From Caballeronia peredens (GTDB lineage Bacteria; Pseudomonadota; Gammaproteobacteria; Burkholderiales; Burkholderiaceae): 64,000 nt of DNA. Where the stretch lies: NCBI GenBank assembly GCA_001544595.2, contig FCOH02000020.1:41500-105499 (forward strand), read 5' to 3'. Numbering within the stretch: position 1 is the first letter of the stretch; each line of letters starts with the position of its first letter. Below the pieces are notes generated by a model, which was not told the DNA's origin, searched no databases, and was given only the letters and a program-made list of their open reading frames with translations. Below are positions 50,924 through 60,129 of the stretch, piece after piece. The position numbers and the translations under genes were made by a program.

Positions 50924-53205
50924 GATTTCGCCTCGCCGATGAGATCGCGCACGGCATCGAGCAGTGCCTGATCGTGGAAGCTGCCCTTGGCGAGGTAGTA
51001 GTCCGCGCCCGCATCGAGCCCGCGCTGGCGGTCTTCCGCGCGATCCTTGTACGACACGATCATCACCGGCACGCGCGCCAGTTGCGCATCGCGCTTGATG
51101 AGCGTGACGAGTTCGATGCCGTCGAGCCGCGGCATGTCGATATCGGTGATGACGAGATCGAAACCCTCGCCGCGCACCGCGTTCCAGCCGTCCATGCCGT
51201 CGACCGCGACCGACACGTCGTAGCCGCGCGACGCGAGCAGCTTGCGTTCGAGTTCGCGCACCGTGAGCGAATCGTCGACGACGAGCACGCGCTTCACGCT
51301 CGCCACGCTCGCACGCGACGCACCCGCACCGACGCGCCCGAGTTCGCCGCTGCCGACGAGCTTTTCGACGGAGCGCAGCCAGTCGTCGAGATCGGCTATC
51401 AGGAGCGGATCGCCGTTTTCCATCAGCGCGCCCGCGGCGATGTTGCGGACCTTGCCGAGCCGTTTGTCGAGCGGCTGCACGACGAGCATGCGCTCGCCGA
51501 GAAAGCGATCCACGACGATGCCGTAGCTCGCCGCGCCCTGCCCGATCACGACGACGTTGAGCGCATCGCCGGCGGCTTCGAATGCGGACGTCTGCAGGAT
51601 CTGATGCGCGGTGACGAGGCCGACGCGCTTGCCGTCGAACGAGAAATGCTGCTGGCCTTCGAGCATGTCGATGGCGCTCGCGGGCAGCACCAGCGTGCGC
51701 GCGACATGCGCGAGCGGCAAGCCATACGGCTCGCCCGCCACCTCGACGATCAGGCTGCGGATCACCGACAGCGTAAGCGGCAATTGCAGCGTGAAGCGTG
51801 TGCCCGCGTGCGCTTCCTGCGTCGCGCGCACGCTGCCGCGCACTTGCCGCACGACGTCCTGCACCGCGTCCAGCCCGACGCCGCGGCCCGAAACGTCGGT
51901 GACGGCGTCGCGCATCGAGAAACCGGGCAGAAAGAGAAATTCGAGCAGTTCGGCTTCCGTGAGACGCGCGGCCGTTTCCTCGCTCGCCAGTTGCTTGCGC
52001 ACGACCGCGCGGCGCAGCGCATCGAGATCGACGCCGGCGCCGTCGTCGGAGACGCTGATGAACAGCGAGCCCGCGCTATGACGCGCTTCGAGCGTGATCG
52101 TGCCCGTCTCCGGCTTGCCGAGCGCGCGGCGCAGCGCAGGCGGCTCGATGCCGTGATCGACGGCATTGCGCAGCAGATGGCCGAGCGGCGCGTCGAGCAT
52201 GTCGAGGATGTCGCGATCGACCTGCGTCGTCTCGCCCGCGATCACGAGGCGCACGTCGCGGCCGAGCGCACGCGCGACATCGCGGACCATGCGCGCGAAG
52301 CCGCCGGTGGCGTCGACGAAGGGACGCATGCGGCACGCGAGCGCTTCATCGTAGATCTGCTGCGCGAGATGAGTCGAGCGTCGATCGAAGTTTTCCAGTT
52401 CCGCGAGACGCTCGCTCAGTTGCCGATGCGCTTCGGCCGTGAGACGCCGCACTTCGTCGAGCGCGGCGTGGGCGCGGGCGTCGAGCGGCGCGGCTTGCGT
52501 GTCGGTCAGCGTTTCGTTCAGACGCTCGAGCGCGCGGTTCGCGTCGTGCTGAATGCGCTTCACGCGCAGCATCGACTGCGAGAAAGGTTTCAGCCAGCGC
52601 GATTCCACCAGCGATTCGCCCGAATGACTCAGCAGGCGATCGAGCGTGTCGGCGCGCACGCGCAGCATGCGGCCGTCGCCGGTGCGTGAAGGCATCGGTG
52701 CGGGTTCGGGCGCGGGTTCGGGCGCGGCGTGCGGCAGTTCCTCGACGACGGGCTCGACGAGCGTGAGCTCTCGCGAAAGATCGAACGCATCGTGCGGCGC
52801 ATCGCTTCCTTCGAGACGCGCATTGAGCGCATCGACGAATGCATCCACTTCGCGTTCGAGCGATGTTTGCGCATCGATATCGCGTGCCTCGCCGATCTGC
52901 ACGATCAGATCGACGCCGCGCAGCAGCATGTCGATATGACTCGCATCGAGCACGACACGCCCTTCCTGCGCCGCGACGAAGCAATCCTCCATCACGTGCG
53001 CGAGCGTCACGCCGACCGGCACGCCGACCACGCGCGCGGCGCCCTTCAGCGAATGCGCGGCGCGCATGCTCGCTTCGAGCGTGACGGGATCGCGCGGCGC
53101 GCGTTCGAGCGCGATGAGGCCGTCGGAGAGAATCTGCGCCTGGCCGCGCGCTTCTTCCTGAAACAGTTCGAGCAGCGAAAGCCGTCCCGGATCGATGCTC
53201 GTCAC
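50920..53205 (-). CDS. wspE: WspE hybrid histidine kinase (CheA-REC)
   Basis: Kinase of the Wsp array, 761 residues. It has an Hpt domain with the phosphorylated His in MRAAHSLKGAARVVG, a dimerisation region, a HATPase (LLRNAVDHGIEPP; DDGAGVD; DVSGRGVGLDAVQDVV), a CheW-like domain, and a C-terminal receiver with Asp in LVITDIDMPRLDG. It phosphorylates WspR and WspF. The start is GTG at 53203-53205, overlapping the wspD stop (GTGA); no better ATG exists. Confidence 0.95.
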   Translation of the reverse strand: MTSIDPGRLSLLELFQEEARGQAQILSDGLIALERAPRDPVTLEASMRAAHSLKGAARVVGVPVGVTLAHVMEDCFVAAQEGRVVLDASHIDMLLRGVDLIVQIGEARDIDAQTSLEREVDAFVDALNARLEGSDAPHDAFDLSRELTLVEPVVEELPHAAPEPAPEPAPMPSRTGDGRMLRVRADTLDRLLSHSGESLVESRWLKPFSQSMLRVKRIQHDANRALERLNETLTDTQAAPLDARAHAALDEVRRLTAEAHRQLSERLAELENFDRRSTHLAQQIYDEALACRMRPFVDATGGFARMVRDVARALGRDVRLVIAGETTQVDRDILDMLDAPLGHLLRNAVDHGIEPPALRRALGKPETGTITLEARHSAGSLFISVSDDGAGVDLDALRRAVVRKQLASEETAARLTEAELLEFLFLPGFSMRDAVTDVSGRGVGLDAVQDVVRQVRGSVRATQEAHAGTRFTLQLPLTLSVIRSLIVEVAGEPYGLPLAHVARTLVLPASAIDMLEGQQHFSFDGKRVGLVTAHQILQTSAFEAAGDALNVVVIGQGAASYGIVVDRFLGERMLVVQPLDKRLGKVRNIAAGALMENGDPLLIADLDDWLRSVEKLVGSGELGRVGAGASRASVASVKRVLVVDDSLTVRELERKLLASRGYDVSVAVDGMDGWNAVRGEGFDLVITDIDMPRLDGIELVTLIKRDAQLARVPVMIVSYKDRAEDRQRGLDAGADYYLAKGSFHDQALLDAVRDLIGEAKS

Positions 53206-53957
53206 GTGAGGCTCCGGTTCAGGCTGTCGATGAGACGGTCGGCGTCGAGCAGGCCAACGGTCGAGTGCCTGAAGCCGGCGACCGCATGCGCGTGCGAGGC
53301 AAGACGTTGCGCGAGCGTCGCGGGCACGGGCTCCAGTTGTCCGCGCGGGAAACGATGCACGCCGTCGACGGCATCGACGGGAAACGCGACCGGGCCTTCG
53401 CTGTCGCCATTGCCGTGATGATCGGCGCCATGCGTGCGCTGCACGACGAGCAGACGTCCGAGTTCGCGCGCATCGATGGCCTGATGGTTCGACGCCGTTT
53501 TCACGCCGCCTTCGTTGCCTTCGATGCCGAACAGCCGCGCCAGCGACGCGCACACGATCAGGCGACCGCGCACGTTGACGACGCCGAGCACGGCCCGATG
53601 ACGCCGATGCGGCAGCGAATGCACCGGACGCAGTTGCGCGACTTGCGCGCAAATGTTCGTCGGCAGGCCGAGCCATTCGTCGCCGATGCGAAACACGAGA
53701 CACGAGAGCGTGTCGGTTTCGTCGGCGTCGCGCGCGCCGTCGTTCGACGCCGCGCCGGTCTGTTCGAGCGACGTGCGCGCGTCCACGCGGTCGAGCACGC
53801 GCGACGCCGCCGCGTCGTGTACCGGGCAATTGCGGCAATGCACGTAGCGTTCGAGCTTCGGACACGAGGCATCGCCGCGCACGCCGATGCGGTTCCAGCA
53901 ATCGTCGATGTCGGCTGCGCGCGCGGCGTCGAAGGTGTCGGGCGTGCGGGCGTTCAT
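53202..53957 (-). CDS. wspD: WspD adaptor (CheW-like) with N-terminal Cys motif
   Basis: Scaffold protein of 251 residues linking WspA to WspE. The N-terminal part has DCWNRIGVRGD, SCPKLERYVHCRNCPV, four Cys in a pattern shared by WspD proteins of Pseudomonas and possibly metal-binding. The C-terminal ~150 residues are CheW-like (FRIGDEWLGLPTNICAQVAQ; LGVVNVRGRLIVCASL). It overlaps wspC and wspE by 4 bp and 3 bp. Confidence 0.93.
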   Translation of the reverse strand: MNARTPDTFDAARAADIDDCWNRIGVRGDASCPKLERYVHCRNCPVHDAAASRVLDRVDARTSLEQTGAASNDGARDADETDTLSCLVFRIGDEWLGLPTNICAQVAQLRPVHSLPHRRHRAVLGVVNVRGRLIVCASLARLFGIEGNEGGVKTASNHQAIDARELGRLLVVQRTHGADHHGNGDSEGPVAFPVDAVDGVHRFPRGQLEPVPATLAQRLASHAHAVAGFRHSTVGLLDADRLIDSLNRSLT

Positions 53958-55279
53958 CGCGTGCTCCCGGTCGAGCGCTCTGCCCGCGCGATGAGCAGGC
54001 GCGCGCCGCTTTCATCGCCGTCGAGCGTGAGCAGCGCCGCGAGATGCGTGAGCGCCTCACGATGCGCGGGATCGAGATACAGCGCGCGACGATAATGCCC
54101 GCGCGATTCCTGACGATCGCCGCGCGCATCGGCGATCACGCCGAGCAGATAGTAGGCATCCGCGTCCGACGGATACGTGCTCACATAAGCGCGCGCGGCG
54201 TTCGCGGCGGCATCGAGCTGTCCGGCATCGGCGAGCGTGCGCGCATGCGCGAGGCCGTCTGCCGGCGCGGGCGGGACGAGCTTTTCCGCAAGCGGCTTTA
54301 TGACCGGCGGCGCGGGTCGCGCGAGCGGCGCGCTGGCCCACGCGGGCAAGACGAATGCGTTCTTCGCCGCGGGCTTCAGCGAAGCCGCGACGGGCACAGC
54401 CGGCCACGCGCCGTTGAAGACGTTCGCAATCACGCGCTCCGGACGATTGAACGCGAACGCGAGCGGGATGTTCGCGGAACTCATGCCTTCGCGCATCAGA
54501 AGACCCGTTTCCGCCGGTCCGACGAACAGCGTGCCGCCGTCGGCCAGCAGTCCGTCGAGCACGCGCAGCACGGCGCATTGCGTGTCTCGATCGAAATAGA
54601 TCAGCACGTTGCGGCACAGGATGAAATCGAAGCGCTCGAACGCGTGTGTGTCGAGCTGCAGAAGGTTCGCCTGCGAAAAGCGCACGCATTGCGCGACGGC
54701 GGCATCGAGTTGCCAGCCGCCATCGGCCGCGCGGAAGTGCCGGTCGCGGAACTCGAGCATGCGTCCGCGAAACGCGTTGCGCCCGTAATGCGCACGGCGC
54801 GCCACGGCGAGCGCGCGTTCGCTCACATCGATGGCATCGATCGTGAAGCGATCCGCCGGCACGCCCGCTTCGATCAGCGCCATCGCGATCGAATACGCTT
54901 CCTCGCCCGTCGAGCACGGCGCGCTCAGCACGCGCACCGGCTTCGCGGGCCGTTCATGCAGGCGCACGCGCGCGAGCCGGGCGAGCGCCGCGAAGGCTTC
55001 GGGATCGCGAAAGAACCATGTCTCCGGCACGACGACCGCTTCGATCAGCTCCTGCATGCGCGCGGGATCCTGCGTCACGGCGCAGTAGTAATCGTCGAGC
55101 GTGCCGCTTTGCTTGCCGCGCCACGCGTGATAACGCTCGTGCACGGCGCGCGACACGGCATTGGCGCCGATCGATTCGGCGTCGAGCCCGATCGTGCGAT
55201 GAAGCAGTTCAATGAAGCGGCCGACGCCGGACGGTTCGTCGCGGCCGGCGTCGTCGAACGGATGCGGCAGCGCGCTCAT
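53954..55279 (-). CDS. wspC: WspC methyltransferase (CheR-like) with TPR tail
   Basis: Methylates WspA and so raises kinase activity. The 441-residue protein has a CheR domain with SAM-binding SAPCSTGEEAYSIAMAL, DAIDVSERAL, and FDFILCRNVLIYFD. A Pro/Ala linker leads to C-terminal TPR repeats (ADAYYLLGVIADARGDRQES, HYRRALYLDPAHREAL), the typical WspC layout. It overlaps wspB by 4 bp. Confidence 0.95.
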   Translation of the reverse strand: MSALPHPFDDAGRDEPSGVGRFIELLHRTIGLDAESIGANAVSRAVHERYHAWRGKQSGTLDDYYCAVTQDPARMQELIEAVVVPETWFFRDPEAFAALARLARVRLHERPAKPVRVLSAPCSTGEEAYSIAMALIEAGVPADRFTIDAIDVSERALAVARRAHYGRNAFRGRMLEFRDRHFRAADGGWQLDAAVAQCVRFSQANLLQLDTHAFERFDFILCRNVLIYFDRDTQCAVLRVLDGLLADGGTLFVGPAETGLLMREGMSSANIPLAFAFNRPERVIANVFNGAWPAVPVAASLKPAAKNAFVLPAWASAPLARPAPPVIKPLAEKLVPPAPADGLAHARTLADAGQLDAAANAARAYVSTYPSDADAYYLLGVIADARGDRQESRGHYRRALYLDPAHREALTHLAALLTLDGDESGARLLIARAERSTGSTR

Positions 55280-55746
55280 GCGTCAGTCTCCGCGAAAAGC
55301 AGCGCCTGCACATCGTCGGGCAGGAGATGCTCGATGCGCACCCATTGCAGCAGGCCGGCATCGTCGCGCGTGAGCGGGCCGAGATAGCGCGCGTGCGGCG
55401 TATCGATGCCCGCATCGGTGAACGCGGTGGCGTCGAACGTGACCGTGCGCGTCGCCTGCTCGAGCAGCAAGCCCAGGCGATGATGCGTGACCGCGCCGTC
55501 GTCGCCACGCCGCGGATAGGCAACGAGCGCGAGCCGCGTCGACAGCCGTTCCCGCGACGGACGTGCGAGCGCGAGCGCGGCGATATCGATCACGGGCACG
55601 CCGGCGCCTTCGTGATCGAGCACGCCCGCGACCCACGCGGGCGCGCCCGGCAACGCCTTCAACGGCGCGAGCGGCAGCATGCGCTCGACCTGCGTGCTGT
55701 CGAGCAGATAGCGGTCCGGGCCGAGCGTGAACTGGACGAAGAGCAT
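55276..55746 (-). CDS. wspB: WspB adaptor (CheW-like)
   Basis: Single CheW-like domain of 156 residues (MLFVQFTLGPDRYLLDSTQV, then PAWVAGVLDHEGAGVPVIDI). It is the second coupling protein of the Wsp array. It follows wspA by 23 bp and overlaps wspC. Confidence 0.93.
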   Translation of the reverse strand: MLFVQFTLGPDRYLLDSTQVERMLPLAPLKALPGAPAWVAGVLDHEGAGVPVIDIAALALARPSRERLSTRLALVAYPRRGDDGAVTHHRLGLLLEQATRTVTFDATAFTDAGIDTPHARYLGPLTRDDAGLLQWVRIEHLLPDDVQALLFAETDA

Positions 55747-55769
55747 CGCGGCGTCGTGTGTAGTTGTGA

Positions 55770-57395
55770 TTAGGCGGCGACCTTGAAGCGCGTCACGCCC
55801 GTGCGCAAACCGTTGGCGACGTGCGTGAGATCGTCGATCGCCTGCGTCGACTGGCGCAAGGACTCGGCCGTCTGCTGCGCCGCTTCCGACAATTGCGACA
55901 GCGCCTGCGAGATCTGATCCGCGCCGGTCGCCTGCGTCTGCATGCCTTCGTTGATCATCGAAACACGCGGCGCAAGCGTCTGCACCTGATGGATGATCTG
56001 CGACAACTGCCCGCCCACCTGCTGCACGTCGAGCATGCCGCGGCGCACTTCTTCCGAGAACTTGTCCATGCCCATCACGCCCGCTGCCACGGCCGACTGA
56101 ATCTCCTTCACCATCTGTTCGATATCGAAGGTCGCGACGGCCGTCTGGTCCGCAAGACGGCGGATCTCGGTCGCGACGACCGCAAAGCCGCGCCCGTACT
56201 CCCCTGCCTTCTCCGCTTCGATGGCTGCGTTCAGCGACAGCAAATTGGTTTGATCTGCAACTTTCGTGATGGTCGCGACCACCTGATTGATGTTGCCCGC
56301 CTTCTCGTTCAGGATCGCGAGCTTGCCGTTCACGGAACCCGCGGCTTCCATCACGAGCCGCATGGTTTCTTCCATGCGCGTGAGGCCGGCCTGTCCCGTG
56401 CCCGCGAGCGTCGCCGACTGTTCCGCCACGCCCGATACTTCGTTCATCGTGCGCACGAGATCGCGCGCGGTCGCGAAGATTTCACGCGACGTCGCGCCGA
56501 TTTCCGTCGTGGTCGCCGCCGTTTCGCTCGCGGTGGCCTGCTGCTCGCGCGCCGTCGCGGCGATTTCGGACACAGACGTCGTCACCTGAACCGCCGACTT
56601 CTGCGCCTGGCTGACGAGGCCCGTGAGTTCATCGGTCATGCGATTGAAGCCCGCTTCGAGCGTGCCGAATTCGTCGCGGCGGGCGAGCGCGAGCCGCTGT
56701 GTGAGGTCGCCCGTGCGCATCTTGTCGACGACGTCGACGAGACGCAGCATCGGCACGGTCAGCGCCTTCATCAGCATGAAGCCGAGCACGGCCGCCGCCA
56801 CGATCGCGGCAAGCATGATGACGACGAGCGTCATCTCGGACTTCTGCACCGAGGCGCGAATGCTTTCCACGGACTTCGCGTTGAAGGTCTCGTTGTGATC
56901 GACGAGCCCGCGCGCCGCGGTCTGGCCCGCTTCCCATACGGGCGTCAGGCGCGTGTTGAACGTCGCGACGGCCGCATCCTTCGACGTGGCCAGTTCGCGC
57001 AGCGCCTGGTCCTGGATCGGCGTGTAGAGCTCGCGCTGGCGCTTGAAGTCGTTGAAGAGACGGCGATCTTCGTCTTCGAAGATGGTGGGCACGTAGGTGT
57101 CCATCAGCTTGTCGAGCGTGGCGCGCGTTTCGGTAAGACGTTGCGTGTCGCGGCGCGTCTGCTCCGCGTCGCTGTCGATGAAGACGAGCCGCTGCGTCAG
57201 CGTGTAGTTCTCGAACCAGGCCGCGCGAAGATCGTTGGAGAGCGCGAAGCCGAGCATCGAATCGTCTTCGAGGCTCTTCGCTTCGCGGTCGATTCCGCCG
57301 AGCAGCGTGTACGAAAGGGCCGCCATGATGAGCATCAGCGAAAGAATGATGCCGAAGCTGGCCAGGATGCGATGCCGGATGGACAGTTGCTTCAC
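55770..57395 (-). CDS. wspA: WspA methyl-accepting receptor
   Basis: Membrane receptor of 541 residues that senses surface contact or envelope stress in other species. It has two membrane helices (~10-32 and ~190-212), a periplasmic four-helix domain between them, a HAMP region and a cytoplasmic signalling hairpin whose tip contains the conserved KVADQTNLLSLNAAIEAEKAG. Its first gene position sets the operon order wspA-B-C-D-E-F-R, the same as in Pseudomonas and Burkholderia. Confidence 0.95.
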   Translation of the reverse strand: MKQLSIRHRILASFGIILSLMLIMAALSYTLLGGIDREAKSLEDDSMLGFALSNDLRAAWFENYTLTQRLVFIDSDAEQTRRDTQRLTETRATLDKLMDTYVPTIFEDEDRRLFNDFKRQRELYTPIQDQALRELATSKDAAVATFNTRLTPVWEAGQTAARGLVDHNETFNAKSVESIRASVQKSEMTLVVIMLAAIVAAAVLGFMLMKALTVPMLRLVDVVDKMRTGDLTQRLALARRDEFGTLEAGFNRMTDELTGLVSQAQKSAVQVTTSVSEIAATAREQQATASETAATTTEIGATSREIFATARDLVRTMNEVSGVAEQSATLAGTGQAGLTRMEETMRLVMEAAGSVNGKLAILNEKAGNINQVVATITKVADQTNLLSLNAAIEAEKAGEYGRGFAVVATEIRRLADQTAVATFDIEQMVKEIQSAVAAGVMGMDKFSEEVRRGMLDVQQVGGQLSQIIHQVQTLAPRVSMINEGMQTQATGADQISQALSQLSEAAQQTAESLRQSTQAIDDLTHVANGLRTGVTRFKVAA

Positions 57396-57453
57396 GCGAG
57401 GAGCCCCATCAGTAGGTAAGAAAGGCTGCGGCGTTGGCGCGCAACCACGAGCC

Positions 57454-57471
57454 CGCCCCGACTTCGGGGCG
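57454..57471. repeat. GC-rich inverted repeat upstream of wspA
   Basis: CGCCCCG and CGGGGCG pair around ACTT. It lies between wspA and the stop of the MBL-fold gene. No T-run follows on the minus strand, so a terminator role for the MBL gene is doubtful. Confidence 0.4.
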
Positions 57472-57523
57472 TTTCAATTGTAGGAGGAATTTGCGCGCGT
57501 GAAAGCCGCGCTGCCAGACCGTG

Positions 57524-58645
57524 TTAACGACCGATTGTGGCGGCGCTTGAGCCCGGCGTGTCGAGGCGAATCATTTCACCGTGTTTCAGCACGGTGAAAG
57601 CATCCGCGGGCAGTCCGGCCCTGCGCACGGCTTCCGCGAGTCGCTGCGGCGGTTCGTCGAGCGGCTCGTCGGTGAGTTCGAACGTGCCCCAGTGGATCCC
57701 GATCGCCTTCTTCGCGTGCACGTCCTGGAAGATGCGCACGGCTTCTTCCGGATCGACGTGTTGCGCGTGCATGAACCAGCGCGGGTCGTAGGCGCCGATC
57801 GGAATCAACGCGAGATCGAAGCCGCCGAAGCGCGCGCCGATATCGCGGAAATCCTGCGAATAGCCTGTGTCGCCCGCGAAATAGAACGAATACGGATGTG
57901 CCGCGCCCGCGGGCGTCTTCACGACCCAGCCGCCCCACAGGGTTTCCGCGCGATCGAACAGCGTGCGCGCCGACCAGTGCTGACTCGGCACGAACCAGAT
58001 ATCGAGCCCGGCCGCGTGCGTTTCGTCGCCCCAGTCGAGTTCTTCCGCGTTCGCAATGCCTGCGTCGTTCATCCACTTCTTGATGCCCAGCGGCACGAGA
58101 AAGCGCGGCGGGCCGCCTGCCTGGCGGTTGAGTGCTTCGACACTCGGCTTGTCGAGATGATCGTAGTGATTGTGCGAAATCAGCACGATGTCGATGTGCG
58201 GCAATTCGTCCAGCGTGAGACCGGGCGGCGTCTTGCGCTGCGGACCCGCGAACGAGAACGGTGACGCGCGTTCGGAGAACACCGGGTCGGCGAGGATGTT
58301 CACGCCGTCGATCTGCACGAGCACGCTCGCGTGGCCGATCCACGTGAGCGTTTCGACACTGCGATTCGCCTTGAGCCAGGCGACGTCAGGATGCGCCATC
58401 GGAAAGCGATAGCCGTTCGCGGGCGGCTTCGGCAGGCCTTGCGTGAAGCGTTCCCAGCGCCACTTCACGAACGATTCGCGCGGCAATTGCCCGTAGTTGT
58501 TTACGAAGCCGGACGCCGTGCGCTTCGCATGATGCAGCGGCTGCGGATCGGTGGCTTGAGCGGTTTCCTCGCTTCGGGCTGGCGTACCCGACGAACAAGC
58601 CGCGAGCAGCGACAGTACGCAGAGCGCGGCGTGCAGGCATCGCAT
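57524..58645 (-). CDS. MBL-fold metallo-hydrolase, NAPE-PLD/RomA-like lipoprotein
   Basis: Metallo-beta-lactamase-fold protein of 373 residues. A lipoprotein signal (MRCLHAALCVLSLLAAC) places it in the envelope. Metal-site motifs are GHASVLVQIDGVNILADP, SHNHYDHLD, FAGDTGYSQDF and GIHWGTFEL. The set is that of the NAPE-hydrolysing phospholipase D/RomA group, so it may act on a lipid. The ATG at 58645 is chosen for the signal peptide; an ATG at 58681 is also possible, and neither has a good ribosome site. It is upstream of the Wsp operon on the same strand. Confidence 0.85.
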   Translation of the reverse strand: MRCLHAALCVLSLLAACSSGTPARSEETAQATDPQPLHHAKRTASGFVNNYGQLPRESFVKWRWERFTQGLPKPPANGYRFPMAHPDVAWLKANRSVETLTWIGHASVLVQIDGVNILADPVFSERASPFSFAGPQRKTPPGLTLDELPHIDIVLISHNHYDHLDKPSVEALNRQAGGPPRFLVPLGIKKWMNDAGIANAEELDWGDETHAAGLDIWFVPSQHWSARTLFDRAETLWGGWVVKTPAGAAHPYSFYFAGDTGYSQDFRDIGARFGGFDLALIPIGAYDPRWFMHAQHVDPEEAVRIFQDVHAKKAIGIHWGTFELTDEPLDEPPQRLAEAVRRAGLPADAFTVLKHGEMIRLDTPGSSAATIGR

Positions 58646-58960
58646 GGGAGTGTCGGTGGAAAAGAAAGAGAACAGGCGCATGTTTGACGATTTGTGTGCC
58701 GCGCAAGGTCTTCGATTGTACGAAATGCAAGCCCCGATCGTATTGCACGCGTTTTTTGCCGATCTTCCCATTACGCTTCTTGCCGCACCATGCAAAGGTG
58801 AGCGCGGAAATTTGCACGTCAGGGCAGATTTCCGGCCCGCTTCTTGCAACAGCCAGCGCGGCGTCCGGTTGACGCCGTTCGAAAAACCAAGCGCGGCGCG
58901 CGTTCATTTTTCGTGCGGATTTCGCATCGAAACGCGCAGCACGCCAGAGACGGGGGCGTC
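58646..58960. other. Gene-free divergent region
   Basis: About 315 bp between the MBL-fold gene and the small unknown gene. It should hold both promoters; no boxes, repeats or RNA gene can be assigned. Confidence 0.35.
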
Positions 58961-59293
58961 ATGGGCAGCAGTCAAAGAAAACACGCACTACGCACGTTCA
59001 ATCCGCAATTGCACACGATGCACGCGATGCTGGTCTCGCGCGCTGCGTCGCATGTCGCGAGCGCGCTGCGGCCCGAGGGACGCGCCGAAGCGCTCGCGGA
59101 AGGCGTCGCACAGGTGATTGCGCATTGCGGGCATGCGGGACTCGGCCTCTTTCTCGCCGCGGTCTGGCACTGGCTCGACGAACGCGACTATCACGAGGCC
59201 GCCGATACGGTGCAGCACTACATCGAAAGCGGCACGATTCCGACGCTCAAGGCAGCGCCGAAGGTGGCGCGCCGGCGCGACGCGCGTCTCTGA
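58961..59293 (+). CDS. Unknown small protein
   Basis: Predicted cytoplasmic protein of 110 residues. It starts MGSSQRKHALRTFNPQ and is mostly helical, with AEGVAQVIAHCGHAG and WHWLDERDYHEAADTVQHYI. No signal peptide or membrane helix. The start is set by coding content; the ribosome site is weak. I do not recognise the family; the strong GC third-position bias supports a real gene. Confidence 0.6.
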   Translation: MGSSQRKHALRTFNPQLHTMHAMLVSRAASHVASALRPEGRAEALAEGVAQVIAHCGHAGLGLFLAAVWHWLDERDYHEAADTVQHYIESGTIPTLKAAPKVARRRDARL

Positions 59294-59351
59294 TTCGCGT
59301 GTGCGTCACGTGACGCGCGCCAACGCGGAGCCGTAACAGCGCCGTAACGCG

Positions 59352-60119
59352 TCAGGCGCCGAACCAGCCTGCGTCGACGTAGTAATCGCGCGCGGTGCAA
59401 CGCGCGGCGTCGTCCGAGGCGAGGAACAGCACCATGCGCGCGATGTGCTCCGGATCGATCCGCTCATGCAGGCATTGCTGCGCGATGAGCTTCGCCTCGC
59501 TGTCCGGCGACTGCCACATTTTCATCTGCCGCGGCGTGCGCACCGCGCCCGGAATCACCGTGTTCACGCGGATTCCATGTTCGCCGAGTTCGCGCGCGAG
59601 GCCGCGCGTGAGCCCTTCGATCGCCGCTTTGGCCGTCATGTAAAGCGTGAGATCGGGCAGCGCGAGATGCCACGAGATCGAACCCATGTTGACGATTGCG
59701 CCGCGCTTCTGCGTGCGCATGCGCTTCGCCGCGGCCTGCGCGCAGAAGAACTGATGCCGCAGGTTCACGGCCATGCGCTCGTCCCAATAGGCGGCGCTCA
59801 CCGCGTCCCACTGATGTCGGTCGTCGTTCGCGGCGTTGTTCACGAGCACGTCGATGGAACCGGCTTCGCTCGCGATGGCGTCGAACACCTTTTCGATGGC
59901 ATCCGGATCGCGCAGATCGCAACGCAGAAACTTGGGCGCGTGCCTTTCGTTCGACAACGACTGTTCGAGCGCGCGGGAATCGGCTTCGGCGACATCGATG
60001 AAAAATACGCGCGCGCCCTGCTTCGCGAAGGCTTCGACGATTGCCGCGCCGATGCCGCTCCCGCCGCCCGTGACGACGACACGTTGGTCAGCAAGGCTCG
60101 GATAAATGGCGTAGGACAT
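59352..60119 (-). CDS. xylB: D-xylose 1-dehydrogenase (SDR), XylB-like
   Basis: NAD-dependent SDR of 255 residues that oxidises D-xylose to xylonolactone. It matches Caulobacter XylB along its length: AIYPSLADQRVVVTGGGSG, NNAANDDRHQWD, AYWDERMAVNLRHQFFCAQ, GSISWHLALPDLTLYMTAK with the active-site Ser, Tyr and Lys, and a C-terminal YYVDAGW. It follows the xylonate dehydratase gene by 10 bp on the same strand, which supports a xylose oxidation operon. Other sugars such as L-arabinose cannot be excluded. Confidence 0.85.
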   Translation of the reverse strand: MSYAIYPSLADQRVVVTGGGSGIGAAIVEAFAKQGARVFFIDVAEADSRALEQSLSNERHAPKFLRCDLRDPDAIEKVFDAIASEAGSIDVLVNNAANDDRHQWDAVSAAYWDERMAVNLRHQFFCAQAAAKRMRTQKRGAIVNMGSISWHLALPDLTLYMTAKAAIEGLTRGLARELGEHGIRVNTVIPGAVRTPRQMKMWQSPDSEAKLIAQQCLHERIDPEHIARMVLFLASDDAARCTARDYYVDAGWFGA

Positions 60120-60129
60120 GACGGCCAGC

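Noticed and set aside
57454..57471. GC-rich hairpin as terminator of the MBL-fold gene
   Set aside because: No T-run on the minus strand; kept only as a repeat.
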